From assembly GCF_010686765.1 (NCBI RefSeq), contig NZ_JAAGWF010000012.1, positions 207,406 through 271,405 of the forward strand: a DNA stretch of 64,000 nucleotides. Reading direction: 5' to 3'. Positions within the stretch are counted from its first letter, which is position 1; every line of letters starts with the position of its first letter. Of this stretch, positions 25,383-34,231 are shown in pieces. A program made the translations under genes and the position numbers. The stretch comes from Geodermatophilus sabuli (lineage in GTDB: Bacteria; Actinomycetota; Actinomycetes; Mycobacteriales; Geodermatophilaceae). The notes beneath the pieces are model-generated. The model did no database searches. It was not told where the DNA came from and saw only the letters and a program-made list of their open reading frames with translations.

Positions 25383-26768
25383 TCAGTACGGCTGGAGCAG
25401 CGCGTCGACGGCGTGGAGGGCGTCGCGGATGCAGGCGGGGACGCCGACCCCGCGGAAGGCGGCTCCGGCGATCGCCAGCCCGGGCACCTCGCTCACCGCG
25501 GCCCGGACGGCGTCGACCCGCTCCTGGTGACCCACCAGGTACTGGGGCAGCCCACCACCCCAGCGGACCACCCGGGTCTCCACCGGCTCGGGACGGTCGA
25601 GCTCGAGCAGCTCCGCGACGTCGGCGACCACCGCGGCCGCCAGGTCGTCGTCGGGCCGCTGCAGCTGGGACTCGTCCCGGAAGCGGCCCACCGACGAGCG
25701 GACCAGCAGGTGCGGTCCGGCGGGCCCGGCGGAGAGGTGCGGCCACTTCGACGACGAGACGGTCACGCCCTTGACCAGCCGGCCGGTCACCGGCGGCACG
25801 AGCAGTCCCGAGCCGGCCGGCACGGCCTGCGCGGGGAAGGCCATGGCGACCACCGCCATCGACGCGTAGGGGATGCCCTGCAGCGGGTGCACCGCGCCGG
25901 GCGCCACCGCGCCGAGCAACCGGGCGGCCTTGGGCGCGGGCGCGGCCACGAGCACCGCGTCGGCGGACAGGACCTGCGGCGCGGCGGCCGGCCCGATCGA
26001 CAGCTCGAAGCCGCCGGGCACCCGCCGCAGTCCGTGCGCCGGCGTGCGGAGCCGGACGTCGGCGCCCGACGCCGCCACCAGCGCGGCAGGCAGCGAGCCG
26101 ATGCCGTCGGCCACGGTCACGAACACCGGCGCGCCGACGTCGAACCGGCTGCCCGCCCCGGCGTCCCGCGCCGCGGCCGCCGCGCCGAGGACCGAGCCGG
26201 CGCCGGTCAGCTGCGCGGCCAGCTGAGGCATGGTCGCGCGGAGGGACAGCTCGTCGGCCCGCCCGGCGTAGACCCCGCCGAGCAGCGGCTCGACGAGGCG
26301 GTCGACCACCTCGTCGCCGAGCCGGTCGCGCAGCAGGGTGCCGACGGCGACGTCCCCGTCGACGGTCAGCGGCGGCAGACCGGCCTCGGCGGCGACCCGG
26401 GCGACACCGGCCGGGGTGAGGAGCCCGTCCAGTCCCTCGGCCGAGGCGGGGACGCCGAGCACCGTCCCCGCCGGCAGCGGGTGCCGGCCGTCGGGCAGCA
26501 CGACCGCCGCCTGCGTGGTGGCCGGGGCGACCAGCCGGTCGGCCAGCCCGAGCCGCTCGACCAGCTGCACCGCCTCGGGCACGCGGGCGAGCATCGCCTC
26601 GGGCCCGGTGTCGTACCAGTGGCCGGCCAGCCGTACCCGGTCCAGCTTGCCGCCCACGCGGTCGCCGGCCTCGAGGACGACGATCTCGTCCTCCGGGCGG
26701 CGCCGGCGCCACTCGAACGCCGCGGCCAGACCGGTGATCCCGGCACCGACGACGACCAGCCGGCTCAT
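25383..26768 (-). CDS. hemY: Coproporphyrinogen III oxidase (HemY/CgoX type)
   Basis: A 461-residue FAD-dependent oxidase of the protoporphyrinogen-oxidase family. In actinobacteria this enzyme oxidises coproporphyrinogen III to coproporphyrin III. The N-terminal dinucleotide fold [26 protein letters not shown] and the C-terminal [20 protein letters not shown] that closes the FAD site are present. The ATG at 26768 overlaps the hemE stop by 4 bp, so hemE-hemY form one transcriptional and translational unit on the minus strand. The gene is sometimes called hemG or cgoX. Confidence 0.95.
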   Translation of the reverse strand: MSRLVVVGAGITGLAAAFEWRRRRPEDEIVVLEAGDRVGGKLDRVRLAGHWYDTGPEAMLARVPEAVQLVERLGLADRLVAPATTQAAVVLPDGRHPLPAGTVLGVPASAEGLDGLLTPAGVARVAAEAGLPPLTVDGDVAVGTLLRDRLGDEVVDRLVEPLLGGVYAGRADELSLRATMPQLAAQLTGAGSVLGAAAAARDAGAGSRFDVGAPVFVTVADGIGSLPAALVAASGADVRLRTPAHGLRRVPGGFELSIGPAAAPQVLSADAVLVAAPAPKAARLLGAVAPGAVHPLQGIPYASMAVVAMAFPAQAVPAGSGLLVPPVTGRLVKGVTVSSSKWPHLSAGPAGPHLLVRSSVGRFRDESQLQRPDDDLAAAVVADVAELLELDRPEPVETRVVRWGGGLPQYLVGHQERVDAVRAAVSEVPGLAIAGAAFRGVGVPACIRDALHAVDALLQPY

Positions 26769-27850
26769 GGCATCGGGGCGGTGGGGCGGGCCGGGGACGT
26801 GGTGAGCTCGTGGACCAGCTCGGCGACGTGGGTCAGCACACCGGGGTCGGTGTCGGGCAGCACGCCGTGGCCCAGGTTGAACACGTGCCCGCGGGCCGCC
26901 CGGCCCTGCTCGACCACCCGGCGCACCTCGCGGTCGACGGTCGCCCGGTCGGCCAGCAGGACGGCGGGGTCGAGGTTGCCCTGCAGGGACCGTTGGGGCC
27001 CGACCCGGCGGGCCGCCTCGTCCAGCGGCAGCCGCCAGTCCACGCCCACGACGTCGGCCCCGGCGTCCCCGATCAGCGGCAGCAGTTCGCCGGTGCCGAC
27101 GCCGAAGTGGATGCGCGGGACGTTCCGGTCCCCTAGACCGTCGAAGACCGCGCGGGAGTGCGGCAGCACCCGCTCGGCGTAGTCGGCGGCGGACAGCACG
27201 CCGGCCCAGGAGTCGAACAGCTGGACGGCGGAGGCACCGGCGTCCACCTGGGCCCGCAGGAACACCGCCGCGGAGATCGCCAGGCGGTCCAGCAGCCGTC
27301 CCCACGCCTCCGGTTCGGCGTACATGAAGGCCTTGGTGCGGGCGTGCTCCTTGGACGGGCCACCCTCGATCAGGTAGGTCGCGAGGGTGAACGGGGCCCC
27401 GGCGAACCCGATCAGCGGCGTGGGGCCGAGCTCGGCGACCAGCCGGCGCACCGCCGTCTCCAGGAACGCGAGGCGCTCGGGCTCCAGCGGCGGCAGTGCG
27501 TCGACGTCGGCGACCGACCGCACCGGCTCGGCCACCACCGGGCCCACGCCGGGCTTGATCTCGATGTCGACACCGGCCACGACCAGCGGCAGCACGATGT
27601 CGGAGAAGAGGATCGCGGCGTCCACCCCGTGCCGGCGCACCGGCTGCAGGGTGATCTCGGTGACCAGGTCGGGGTCCTGGCAGGCGGCCAGCATCGCCGT
27701 CCCGGCGCGCAGGGCGCGGTACTCCGGCAGCGAGCGGCCGGCCTGGCGCATGAACCACACCGGCGTCCGGCTGACCGGCAGGCCGCGGGCGGCGCGCACC
27801 AGGTCCGAGTCGGCGGGAGAGGGTCCGGGCGTGCCGGCGGCGGAGGTCAC
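26765..27850 (-). CDS. hemE: Uroporphyrinogen decarboxylase
   Basis: A 361-residue cytosolic enzyme that removes four carboxyl groups from uroporphyrinogen III to give coproporphyrinogen III. It has the family signature [16 protein letters not shown] near residue 30, [32 protein letters not shown], and C-terminal [13 protein letters not shown]. The start GTG at 27850 is preceded by GGGAGGATC. It is the first gene of the hemE-hemY unit and divergent from the DUF3000 gene, the order seen in mycobacteria. Confidence 0.97.
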   Translation of the reverse strand: MTSAAGTPGPSPADSDLVRAARGLPVSRTPVWFMRQAGRSLPEYRALRAGTAMLAACQDPDLVTEITLQPVRRHGVDAAILFSDIVLPLVVAGVDIEIKPGVGPVVAEPVRSVADVDALPPLEPERLAFLETAVRRLVAELGPTPLIGFAGAPFTLATYLIEGGPSKEHARTKAFMYAEPEAWGRLLDRLAISAAVFLRAQVDAGASAVQLFDSWAGVLSAADYAERVLPHSRAVFDGLGDRNVPRIHFGVGTGELLPLIGDAGADVVGVDWRLPLDEAARRVGPQRSLQGNLDPAVLLADRATVDREVRRVVEQGRAARGHVFNLGHGVLPDTDPGVLTHVAELVHELTTSPARPTAPMP

Positions 27851-27909
27851 GACCGCCGATCCTCCCAGAACGGTGCGGCGCGTCGGCCGCGCGGGGCGGC
27901 ATCGCGACC

Positions 27910-27915
27910 TACCCT
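27910..27915 (+). promoter_or_regulatory. -10 box of the DUF3000 gene (leaderless)
   Basis: TACCCT ends 6 nt before the GTG at 27922, with no ribosome site in between. The first transcribed base would coincide with the start codon. Confidence 0.6.
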
Positions 27916-27921
27916 GCGAGC

Positions 27922-28542
27922 GTGGAGCCTTCCAGCCTGGCCGGCGCCGGGCGCGGTGCCGGCGACGAACCCCCGGAGGAGTTCCGCGCTGCCCTCGAGG
28001 CCCTGGCCGGTGTCCGGGTCCGGCCCGAGATGCTCCTGGAGCACATCCCCGCCCCGCAGCGGCTGGCGCCCTACGCGCACGCGGTGGGCGTCCTGGTCAC
28101 CGAGCCCGACGGCGACGAGGACGTCGAGATCGCCACCGGGCGGTTCATCGTCCTGCACGACCCGGCCGGGCACGAGGCGTGGGCCGGCACCACCCGGTGC
28201 GTCGGCTACCTGTCGGCGGCCACCGACGAGCACATGGTCGACGACGCGATGTTCTCCGAGGTCGCGTGGAGCTGGCTCACCGACGCGCTCAGCGAGTCCG
28301 GCGCCACCCACCACGCCGTGGGAGGCACGGTCACCCGCACCGCGTCGACGCGCTTCGGGGACCTGGCCGGACCCGAGCACTCGGTCGACGTGGAGATCCG
28401 CGCCTCGTGGACGGCCGAGGACAGCCGGCTCGACCGGCACCTCGACGCCTGGCTGGAGGTGCTCGGCAACGCGGCGGGTCTGCCACCGCCCGGCGTCCGG
28501 CTGCTGGGTCCCTCCGGCACCGCCGGAGACGGAACTCTCTAA
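27922..28542 (+). CDS. DUF3000 family protein
   Basis: A 206-residue conserved actinobacterial protein of unknown function (DUF3000; Rv2680-like position between hemE and rnd). Typical stretches are [50 protein letters not shown] and DVEIRASW. It contains no catalytic signature. The GTG start is set by the -10 box 6 nt upstream. Position and direction next to rnd are conserved among actinobacteria, which suggests a linked but unproven role. Confidence 0.9.
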   Translation: MEPSSLAGAGRGAGDEPPEEFRAALEALAGVRVRPEMLLEHIPAPQRLAPYAHAVGVLVTEPDGDEDVEIATGRFIVLHDPAGHEAWAGTTRCVGYLSAATDEHMVDDAMFSEVAWSWLTDALSESGATHHAVGGTVTRTASTRFGDLAGPEHSVDVEIRASWTAEDSRLDRHLDAWLEVLGNAAGLPPPGVRLLGPSGTAGDGTL

Positions 28543-28671
28543 CATCGGTGTCCCGGGGGCCGGAACGCCCCCGCGCCGGCGGCCCCTCCCCGGCTCCACG
28601 CGGCCCGTGCCGCGGAGCTGTGCGCTGCCGGAGGCACCTGCTGACGAGACGGGCGAGAAGGTGGACGGCAA

Positions 28672-29913
28672 CTGAGCACCGAGCCCATCCCGGCGCCGGA
28701 CGAGGAGCAGACCGCTCCCCCGGCGACCCCGCTGCTGGCCCCGCGCGACGGCCTGCCACCGGTCATCGAGACCTCCACCGCGCTCGTCGAGTACGCCGAG
28801 GCGCTCCGGTCCGGGACGGGTCCGGTGGCCGTGGACGCCGAGCGGGCGTCGGGCTACCGGTACGGCCAGCGCGCGTACCTGGTCCAGCTGCGCCGGGAGG
28901 GGGCGGGCACCGGCCTGGTGGACCCGATCCCGTTGCCGGACCTGTCCGTGCTCCAGGAGGCGATCGCCGACGCCGAGTGGGTGCTGCACGCGGCCAACCA
29001 GGACCTCCCGTGCCTCGCGGAGATCGGCCTGGTCCCGGCCCGCGTCTTCGACACCGAGCTGGCCGCGCGGCTGGCCGGCCTCCCGCGGGTGGGCCTCGGC
29101 GCGGTCGTCGAGTCACTGCTCGGGTTCTCGCTGCAGAAGGGCCACTCCGCCGCCGACTGGAGCACCCGGCCCCTGCCCGAGGAGTGGCTGGTCTACGCCG
29201 CCCTGGACGTCGAGGTGCTGGTCGACCTGCGGGACGCACTGGCGGCCATCCTCGAGGAGCAGGGCAAGACGGAGTGGGCGCGCCAGGAGTTCGAGGCGAT
29301 CCTCGCCGCGGGCCCACCCGCACCCAAGGCGGACCCGTGGCGGCGCACCTCCGGCGTGCACGGGCTGCGCAACCGCCGGCAGCTGGGCATGCTGCGCGCC
29401 CTGTGGCAGGCCCGCGACGACCTGGCCCGCCGCCGGGACGTCGCCCCCGGACGGGTGCTGCCCGACACCGCCATGGTCTCGGCGGTGCAGGCCGACCCCC
29501 GGACCGAGGGCGCCCTCCTGGAGCTGCCGGTGTTCCGCGGCCGGGCCAACCGCAAGCTGGTCGCCACCTGGTTCGGCGCGCTGGCCCGGGGCCGCGAGCT
29601 GCCGGAGGCCGAGCTCCCCCCGCACAGCAAGCCGAGCGACGGCCCGCCGCCGGTCAACCGCTGGGCCGACCGCGACGCGGCCGCCGCCACCCGGCTGGCG
29701 ACCGCCCGCGCGGGGCTGGCGGCGCTGGCCGCGGCGCACGCCCTCCCGGTGGAGAACCTGCTCTCCCCCGACCTGGTCCGCCGGCTGATGTGGACCCCGC
29801 CCGAGCCGCGGGACGCCGCGACCGTGGCAGCCGCCCTGCGGGACGGGGGCGCACGGGAGTGGCAGGTCGAGCTCACCCGCGACGTCCTCACCGACGCGAT
29901 CAGCCGCGCCTGA
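28672..29913 (+). CDS. rnd: Ribonuclease D with HRDC domain
   Basis: A 413-residue 3'-5' exoribonuclease for tRNA 3'-end trimming. Its DEDDy catalytic motifs are VAVDAERA (Exo I), HAANQDLPCL (Exo II) and YAALDVEVL (Exo III). The HRDC domain follows near residue 230 (LRNRRQLGMLRALWQARDDL). The only start codon that preserves the N-terminal region before Exo I is a CTG at 28672, with AAGGTGG upstream; the frame has a stop (TGA) about 30 bp before it. The first GTG (28825) would begin at Exo I itself. Confidence 0.93.
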   Translation: MSTEPIPAPDEEQTAPPATPLLAPRDGLPPVIETSTALVEYAEALRSGTGPVAVDAERASGYRYGQRAYLVQLRREGAGTGLVDPIPLPDLSVLQEAIADAEWVLHAANQDLPCLAEIGLVPARVFDTELAARLAGLPRVGLGAVVESLLGFSLQKGHSAADWSTRPLPEEWLVYAALDVEVLVDLRDALAAILEEQGKTEWARQEFEAILAAGPPAPKADPWRRTSGVHGLRNRRQLGMLRALWQARDDLARRRDVAPGRVLPDTAMVSAVQADPRTEGALLELPVFRGRANRKLVATWFGALARGRELPEAELPPHSKPSDGPPPVNRWADRDAAAATRLATARAGLAALAAAHALPVENLLSPDLVRRLMWTPPEPRDAATVAAALRDGGAREWQVELTRDVLTDAISRA

Positions 29914-30016
29914 CCGGACGGCCGCTGTCCCGTGCAGCGGACCGACCACCGCGCCGCCCCGCGTGCGACGCTCGCCTCCACGTGTCGTCGAGGACGCCGG
30001 GCGAGGAGCAGGTGGC

Positions 30017-31369
30017 ATGGGCGAGGACCGCGACCAGGCGCCGGCCCGCTCCGCGGCGACCCGGCCCGGCCCGCGACTGTGCCTGGCCGCCGCCTGCGCG
30101 GTCCTCGCGGTGGCCGCCACGCTGGTCCTCCGGTCGGGCCGCGACCCCGTCCCCGCCCCCGCGGCGGCGCCCTCGGCCTCCGTGCCCGCGCCGGTCGACG
30201 TCCTGGGGCTGCCGACGCGCGGGTCGCTCGCCGGCGATCCCGCCTTCCTCGACGGCGTCCGGCGGCTGCCCTGGACCGTGCGCGAGTCGACCGTGGGGCC
30301 CGGCCTGCCGGACGCCCCGGTCGACTCCCGCCGGGTGGTCTTCGCCGGCGACGTCCCCGGGGGCCGGTGGGCGCTCGTCGTCGGCGCGCACACGCTGGCC
30401 GCGGGGGTGCCGGCCGACCCACCCGGCCCGCCGGACGGCGACCTCGCGGCGGCCTGGTTCGCCGGACCTCCGGGGGCACGCCCGGACCAGATGCGGCTGC
30501 GCACCGTCCCCCGCCGCGCCCCGCCCGGGCAGCCGGTCGCCATGGTCGATCCGGCGACCGGCGCGCTGGCCGTCGTCGCCGCACCCGGCGACGTCGTCGA
30601 GGTGTCCGACCACCCGGACATCTCCGCCGACGGCGACGCCGCCCGCAGCTACCGGCGGGTTCCGGTCGAGGCGGGCGTGGCCGTCGTCGCCCTGCCCCCC
30701 AACGACCTCTTGCTCACGGCCGTGGCCTACCGCGTGGTGCGCGACTGGACCCAGGTCGTGCGCACCAAGCCCGACCCCTTCCCGGCCCCGCCGTCCCGGC
30801 CGGCCCCCGTCCTGCTCCGCCGAGAGCTGCCGTCCGCCGCGGCCGAGCGGCTGGTCCAGCGGGCGGCGACCGCGGTCCTCGAGCGACTGGGGCTGCCCCC
30901 GGCCGACGTGCAGGTGGCCGCCGAGTGGGCCGGGGACGTGCCGGTCCCGCGCGGGGGGACGGGCACCGCCGCGGTCGTCACCGTGACCGTCCCGAGCGGT
31001 GCCGTGGTGGTGAACACCGAGTGGGCCGTCCCCGGCCCCGGCGGCGCGGTGTCGCACACCCGGTGCTCGCTGGCGATCGAGCCGGCCGGGATCCCGACCG
31101 ACCGCCGGGTCCACGCCATGGCGTGCGGGGCGCGGACCGGCGGGCGCACGGCGTCGTGGACCAGCCTCGTCGTGGTCGGGCCACCGATGGTCGCCGTGGT
31201 CCGCGCCCACGACGCACGGGGCGCCTTCCTGGCCGAGCACCGGGCGACCGACGGCGTGGTCGTCGCTCCGTTCCCGCGCGGGACCGCGACGGTGGAGGCG
31301 GTGACCGACGGCGGGGTCAGCCTGGGCCGGGTGCGGCTGCTCGGCCAGGCCGCCGACTTCGGCAGCTGA
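30017..31369 (+). CDS. Membrane-anchored protein, tandem paralogue A
   Basis: A 450-residue protein of unknown family. A short basic N-terminus is followed by one membrane helix (CLAAACAVLAVAATLVL), a Pro/Ala linker, and a large extracytoplasmic part. Shared landmarks with the next gene are DVLGLPTRGSLAGDPAF, RRVVFAGDVPGGRWALV, AAWFAGPPGA, APGDVVEVSDHP, AVVTVTVPSGAVVV and the end GRVRLLGQAADFGS. The ATG has a GAGGAG site. Both genes interrupt the usual rnd-to-dxs neighbourhood. The fold and role are unknown; a cell-envelope function is inference from topology. Confidence 0.8.
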   Translation: MGEDRDQAPARSAATRPGPRLCLAAACAVLAVAATLVLRSGRDPVPAPAAAPSASVPAPVDVLGLPTRGSLAGDPAFLDGVRRLPWTVRESTVGPGLPDAPVDSRRVVFAGDVPGGRWALVVGAHTLAAGVPADPPGPPDGDLAAAWFAGPPGARPDQMRLRTVPRRAPPGQPVAMVDPATGALAVVAAPGDVVEVSDHPDISADGDAARSYRRVPVEAGVAVVALPPNDLLLTAVAYRVVRDWTQVVRTKPDPFPAPPSRPAPVLLRRELPSAAAERLVQRAATAVLERLGLPPADVQVAAEWAGDVPVPRGGTGTAAVVTVTVPSGAVVVNTEWAVPGPGGAVSHTRCSLAIEPAGIPTDRRVHAMACGARTGGRTASWTSLVVVGPPMVAVVRAHDARGAFLAEHRATDGVVVAPFPRGTATVEAVTDGGVSLGRVRLLGQAADFGS

Positions 31370-31515
31370 CCGGGGCCGCGACGATCCGACCCCACGGCGC
31401 CGTCCGGTGGCGGGCGGCCGACGGCCCACGGAGCCACCGGCCGTGCCACCATCGTCCTGACGACGCGTCGTCGAGGCAGCAGGCCGTCGGCGCGCCGGGC
31501 GGAGGAGCACGCGGC

Positions 31516-32916
31516 ATGACCGGCGAGCGGGACCAGGTGCCACCGGCTCCGGGCGCGGACGGGCGCGGTGCGTCGCGCCGGCTCCTCGCCTGGGCCACCG
31601 TGGGCTGCGTGGTCCTCGCGGTCCTCGTCCCGCTCGTCGTCCGTGCGGACCGGGCGCCCGCTCCCGCGCCGGCCGCGACGCCACCCCCGACGGCGGCGTC
31701 CACGGCGAGGGGCGTCGGCGTCCCGGCGGCCGCGGACGTGCTGGGGCTGCCGACGCGCGGGTCGCTGGCCGGCGATCCCGCCTTCGTGGCGGGCGTCCGG
31801 CAGCTGCCCTGGAACGACGCGGGCGCGCCGCCGGACCGCCTCCAACCCGATCCGGGGACCCGCAGGGTCGTCTTCGCCGGCGACGTCCCCGGCGGCAGGT
31901 GGGCGCTCGTGGCCGGCCGCAACCCGCTGCTCGCGGCGGAGTCCCCGGGCGCACCACCGGCACCGGGCGGTCGCGGGCTCGTCGCGGCCTGGTTCGCCGG
32001 ACCGCCCGGTGCGACGGCTGAGCAGATGCGGCTGCGCGGCGTCCCCCGGGGCGTGGCGGGCGACCGGCCCGCCGCCCTCCTGGACCCGCTCGCGGGCGCC
32101 CTCGTCGTGCTGGGCGCCCCCGGCGACGTGGTCGAGGTGTCCGACCACCCGGTCGTCTCCGCCGACGGGAGGGTCTCGCGCAGCTACCGGCCCGTGGCCG
32201 CGCCGGACGGGGTGGCCGTGGTCGCGCTCCCACCCGCCGAGCTGCCGTCGGTGTCCGCCGTGGCGTACCAGGTGGTGCGCGACGGGGCGCTGCTGATCCG
32301 CACCGAGCCCGACCCGTTCCCGGACCCGGCCGCTCCGCCGCCGCCTCCGGTGCCCATCGACTACCGGCGCGGCCTCCCGTCGGCCACCGGTGCGCAGGTG
32401 GCGCAGCGGGTGGCCGCGGGGATCGTCGCCCAGGTCGGGCTGCCACGGACGGCCGTGCAGGTGGCGGCGCCCTGGGTCGGCGACGTGCCGCAGGACGGAC
32501 CGGGCGCCGGCACCGTCGCGGTCGTGACGGTGACCGTGCCCAGCGGCGCCGTCGTCGTCGGCGCCGAGTGGGCCGCCCCGGCCGATGACGGCGCTGCGGG
32601 GCGCCGGTGCGCCTTGGCGATCGCGCCGGCCGGGTTCCCGCTCGACCGGCAGGTGCACGCGCTGTCCTGCGGCGCGCCCAGCAGCACCGGGACGGCCGCT
32701 CCGCAGACCGACCTCGTGGTGGTCGCCCCGCCGTCGGTCGCGACGGTCCGCGCCCACAGCGCCGCCGGCATCTTCCTCGCCGAGTTCCCGGCCGCCGACG
32801 GCGTGGTCGTCGCCCCGTTCCCCCGGCGGACGGTGACGGTGGAGGCCATCACCGGCGGCGGGGTCAGCCTCGGCCGGGTGCGACTGCTCGGCCAGTCCGC
32901 GGACTTCGGCAGCTGA
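31516..32916 (+). CDS. Membrane-anchored protein, tandem paralogue B
   Basis: A 466-residue paralogue of the preceding gene, collinear over the whole length and roughly half identical by eye. One membrane helix (TVGCVVLAVLVPLVV) is followed by a Pro/Ala/Thr linker, then the same extracytoplasmic landmarks, ending GRVRLLGQSADFGS. Two cysteines in the C-terminal third (RRCALAIAP and HALSCGAP) match positions in paralogue A and could form a disulfide. The leader also repeats that of A (TCGTCGAGG then GGAGGAGCAC). The function is unknown. Confidence 0.8.
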   Translation: MTGERDQVPPAPGADGRGASRRLLAWATVGCVVLAVLVPLVVRADRAPAPAPAATPPPTAASTARGVGVPAAADVLGLPTRGSLAGDPAFVAGVRQLPWNDAGAPPDRLQPDPGTRRVVFAGDVPGGRWALVAGRNPLLAAESPGAPPAPGGRGLVAAWFAGPPGATAEQMRLRGVPRGVAGDRPAALLDPLAGALVVLGAPGDVVEVSDHPVVSADGRVSRSYRPVAAPDGVAVVALPPAELPSVSAVAYQVVRDGALLIRTEPDPFPDPAAPPPPPVPIDYRRGLPSATGAQVAQRVAAGIVAQVGLPRTAVQVAAPWVGDVPQDGPGAGTVAVVTVTVPSGAVVVGAEWAAPADDGAAGRRCALAIAPAGFPLDRQVHALSCGAPSSTGTAAPQTDLVVVAPPSVATVRAHSAAGIFLAEFPAADGVVVAPFPRRTVTVEAITGGGVSLGRVRLLGQSADFGS

Positions 32917-32927
32917 CCCGGGCGGGG

Positions 32928-32956
32928 TTGGAGCAGCGGTTACCGGCGGGTAACTT
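32928..32956 (+). promoter_or_regulatory. fadA-fadB promoter with palindromic operator
   Basis: TTGGAG (-35, 32928-32933) and TAACTT (-10, 32951-32956) are separated by exactly 17 bp. A perfect palindrome GTTACC-GGCG-GGTAAC (32939-32954) fills the spacer and runs into the -10 box. Such placement is typical of a repressor site, for example a TetR-family fatty-acid regulator. The regulator itself is not identified in the window. Confidence 0.65.
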
Positions 32957-33007
32957 GAAGCTGCCGCACGCTCCCGCGCGGCGGTACCGAACTGCTTCGG
33001 AGGTCCC

Positions 33008-34231
33008 GTGTCATCCAGAGAGCGGCAGCCGCGCCCGCTGCGGGAGGTCGTCTTCGTCGACGGCGTCCGCACCCCCTTCGGCAAGGCCGGCCCGAAGGGC
33101 CTGTACGCGGAGACCCGTGCCGACGACCTGGTCGTGCGCTGCATCCGCGAGCTGCTGCGCCGCAATCCGGCGCTGCCGGCCGACCGGATCGACGAGGTCG
33201 CCATCGCGGCCACCACGCAGATCGGCGACCAGGGCCTCACCATCGGCCGCACCGCCGCGTTGCTGGCCGGGCTGCCGAAGTCCGTCCCGGGGTACGCGAT
33301 CGACCGGATGTGCGCCGGCGCGATGACGGCGGTGACCACCACCGCGTCCGGGATCGCCTTCGGCGCCTACGACGTCGCCATCGCCGGCGGCGTGGAGCAC
33401 ATGGGCCGCCACCCGATGGGCGAGGGCGTCGACCCCAACCCGCGGATCCTGAGCGAGAAGCTGGTCGACCCCTCCGCACTGGTCATGGGCTCCACCGCCG
33501 AGAACCTGCACGACCGCTTCCCGCACCTGACCAAGGAGCGCGCCGACGCGTTCGCCCTGGCCAGCCAGCAGAAGTACGCCAAGGCCGTGGCCAACGGCCA
33601 GATCGGCCCCGAGCTGGTCACCGTGGCCACCCGCTCGGCCGAGCACGGCTGGGGGGTCGCCACGCTCGACGAGCCCCCGCGGCCGCAGACCACCCTCGAG
33701 GGCCTGGCGTCGCTGAAGACGCCGTTCCGCCCGCACGGCCACGTCACGGCCGGCAACGCCGCAGGGCTCAACGACGGTGCCACCGGGTGCCTGCTGGCAG
33801 CCGAGGACGTCGCGCTCGAGCTCGGGCTGGGCGTCGGCATGCGGCTGGTGGGCTACGGCTTCGCCGGCGTCGAGCCCGAGGTCATGGGCGTGGGCCCGAT
33901 CCCCTCCACCGAGAAGGCGCTGGCGCGGACCGGGCTGTCGATCGAGGACGTCGGCCTGTTCGAGCTGAACGAGGCCTTCGCCGTCCAGGTGCTGGCCTTC
34001 CTGGACCACTTCGGCATCGCCGACGACGACGAGCGGGTCAACCCCTGGGGCGGCGCGATCGCCGTCGGCCACCCGCTGGCCTCCTCCGGCGTGCGGCTGA
34101 TGACCCAGCTGTCCCGCCAGTTCGCCGAGCGGCCCGACGTCCGGTACGGCCTGACCGCCATGTGCATCGGGCTGGGCATGGGCGGCACGGTGATCTGGGA
34201 GAACCCGACCTGGGAAGGCTTCGCCACGTGA
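33008..34231 (+). CDS. fadA: Acetyl-CoA acyltransferase (3-ketoacyl-CoA thiolase)
   Basis: A 407-residue thiolase that cleaves 3-ketoacyl-CoA with CoA in the last step of beta-oxidation. The nucleophile lies in IDRMCAGAMTAV. GGVEHMGRHPMG, NEAFAVQVLAF, the histidine in GGAIAVGHPLASSG and the second cysteine in AMCIGLGMGG complete the active site. The GTG start has GGAGG 5 nt upstream. Its stop overlaps the fadB start by 4 bp; the pair should make the two subunits of a trifunctional-type complex. Confidence 0.95.
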   Translation: MSSRERQPRPLREVVFVDGVRTPFGKAGPKGLYAETRADDLVVRCIRELLRRNPALPADRIDEVAIAATTQIGDQGLTIGRTAALLAGLPKSVPGYAIDRMCAGAMTAVTTTASGIAFGAYDVAIAGGVEHMGRHPMGEGVDPNPRILSEKLVDPSALVMGSTAENLHDRFPHLTKERADAFALASQQKYAKAVANGQIGPELVTVATRSAEHGWGVATLDEPPRPQTTLEGLASLKTPFRPHGHVTAGNAAGLNDGATGCLLAAEDVALELGLGVGMRLVGYGFAGVEPEVMGVGPIPSTEKALARTGLSIEDVGLFELNEAFAVQVLAFLDHFGIADDDERVNPWGGAIAVGHPLASSGVRLMTQLSRQFAERPDVRYGLTAMCIGLGMGGTVIWENPTWEGFAT

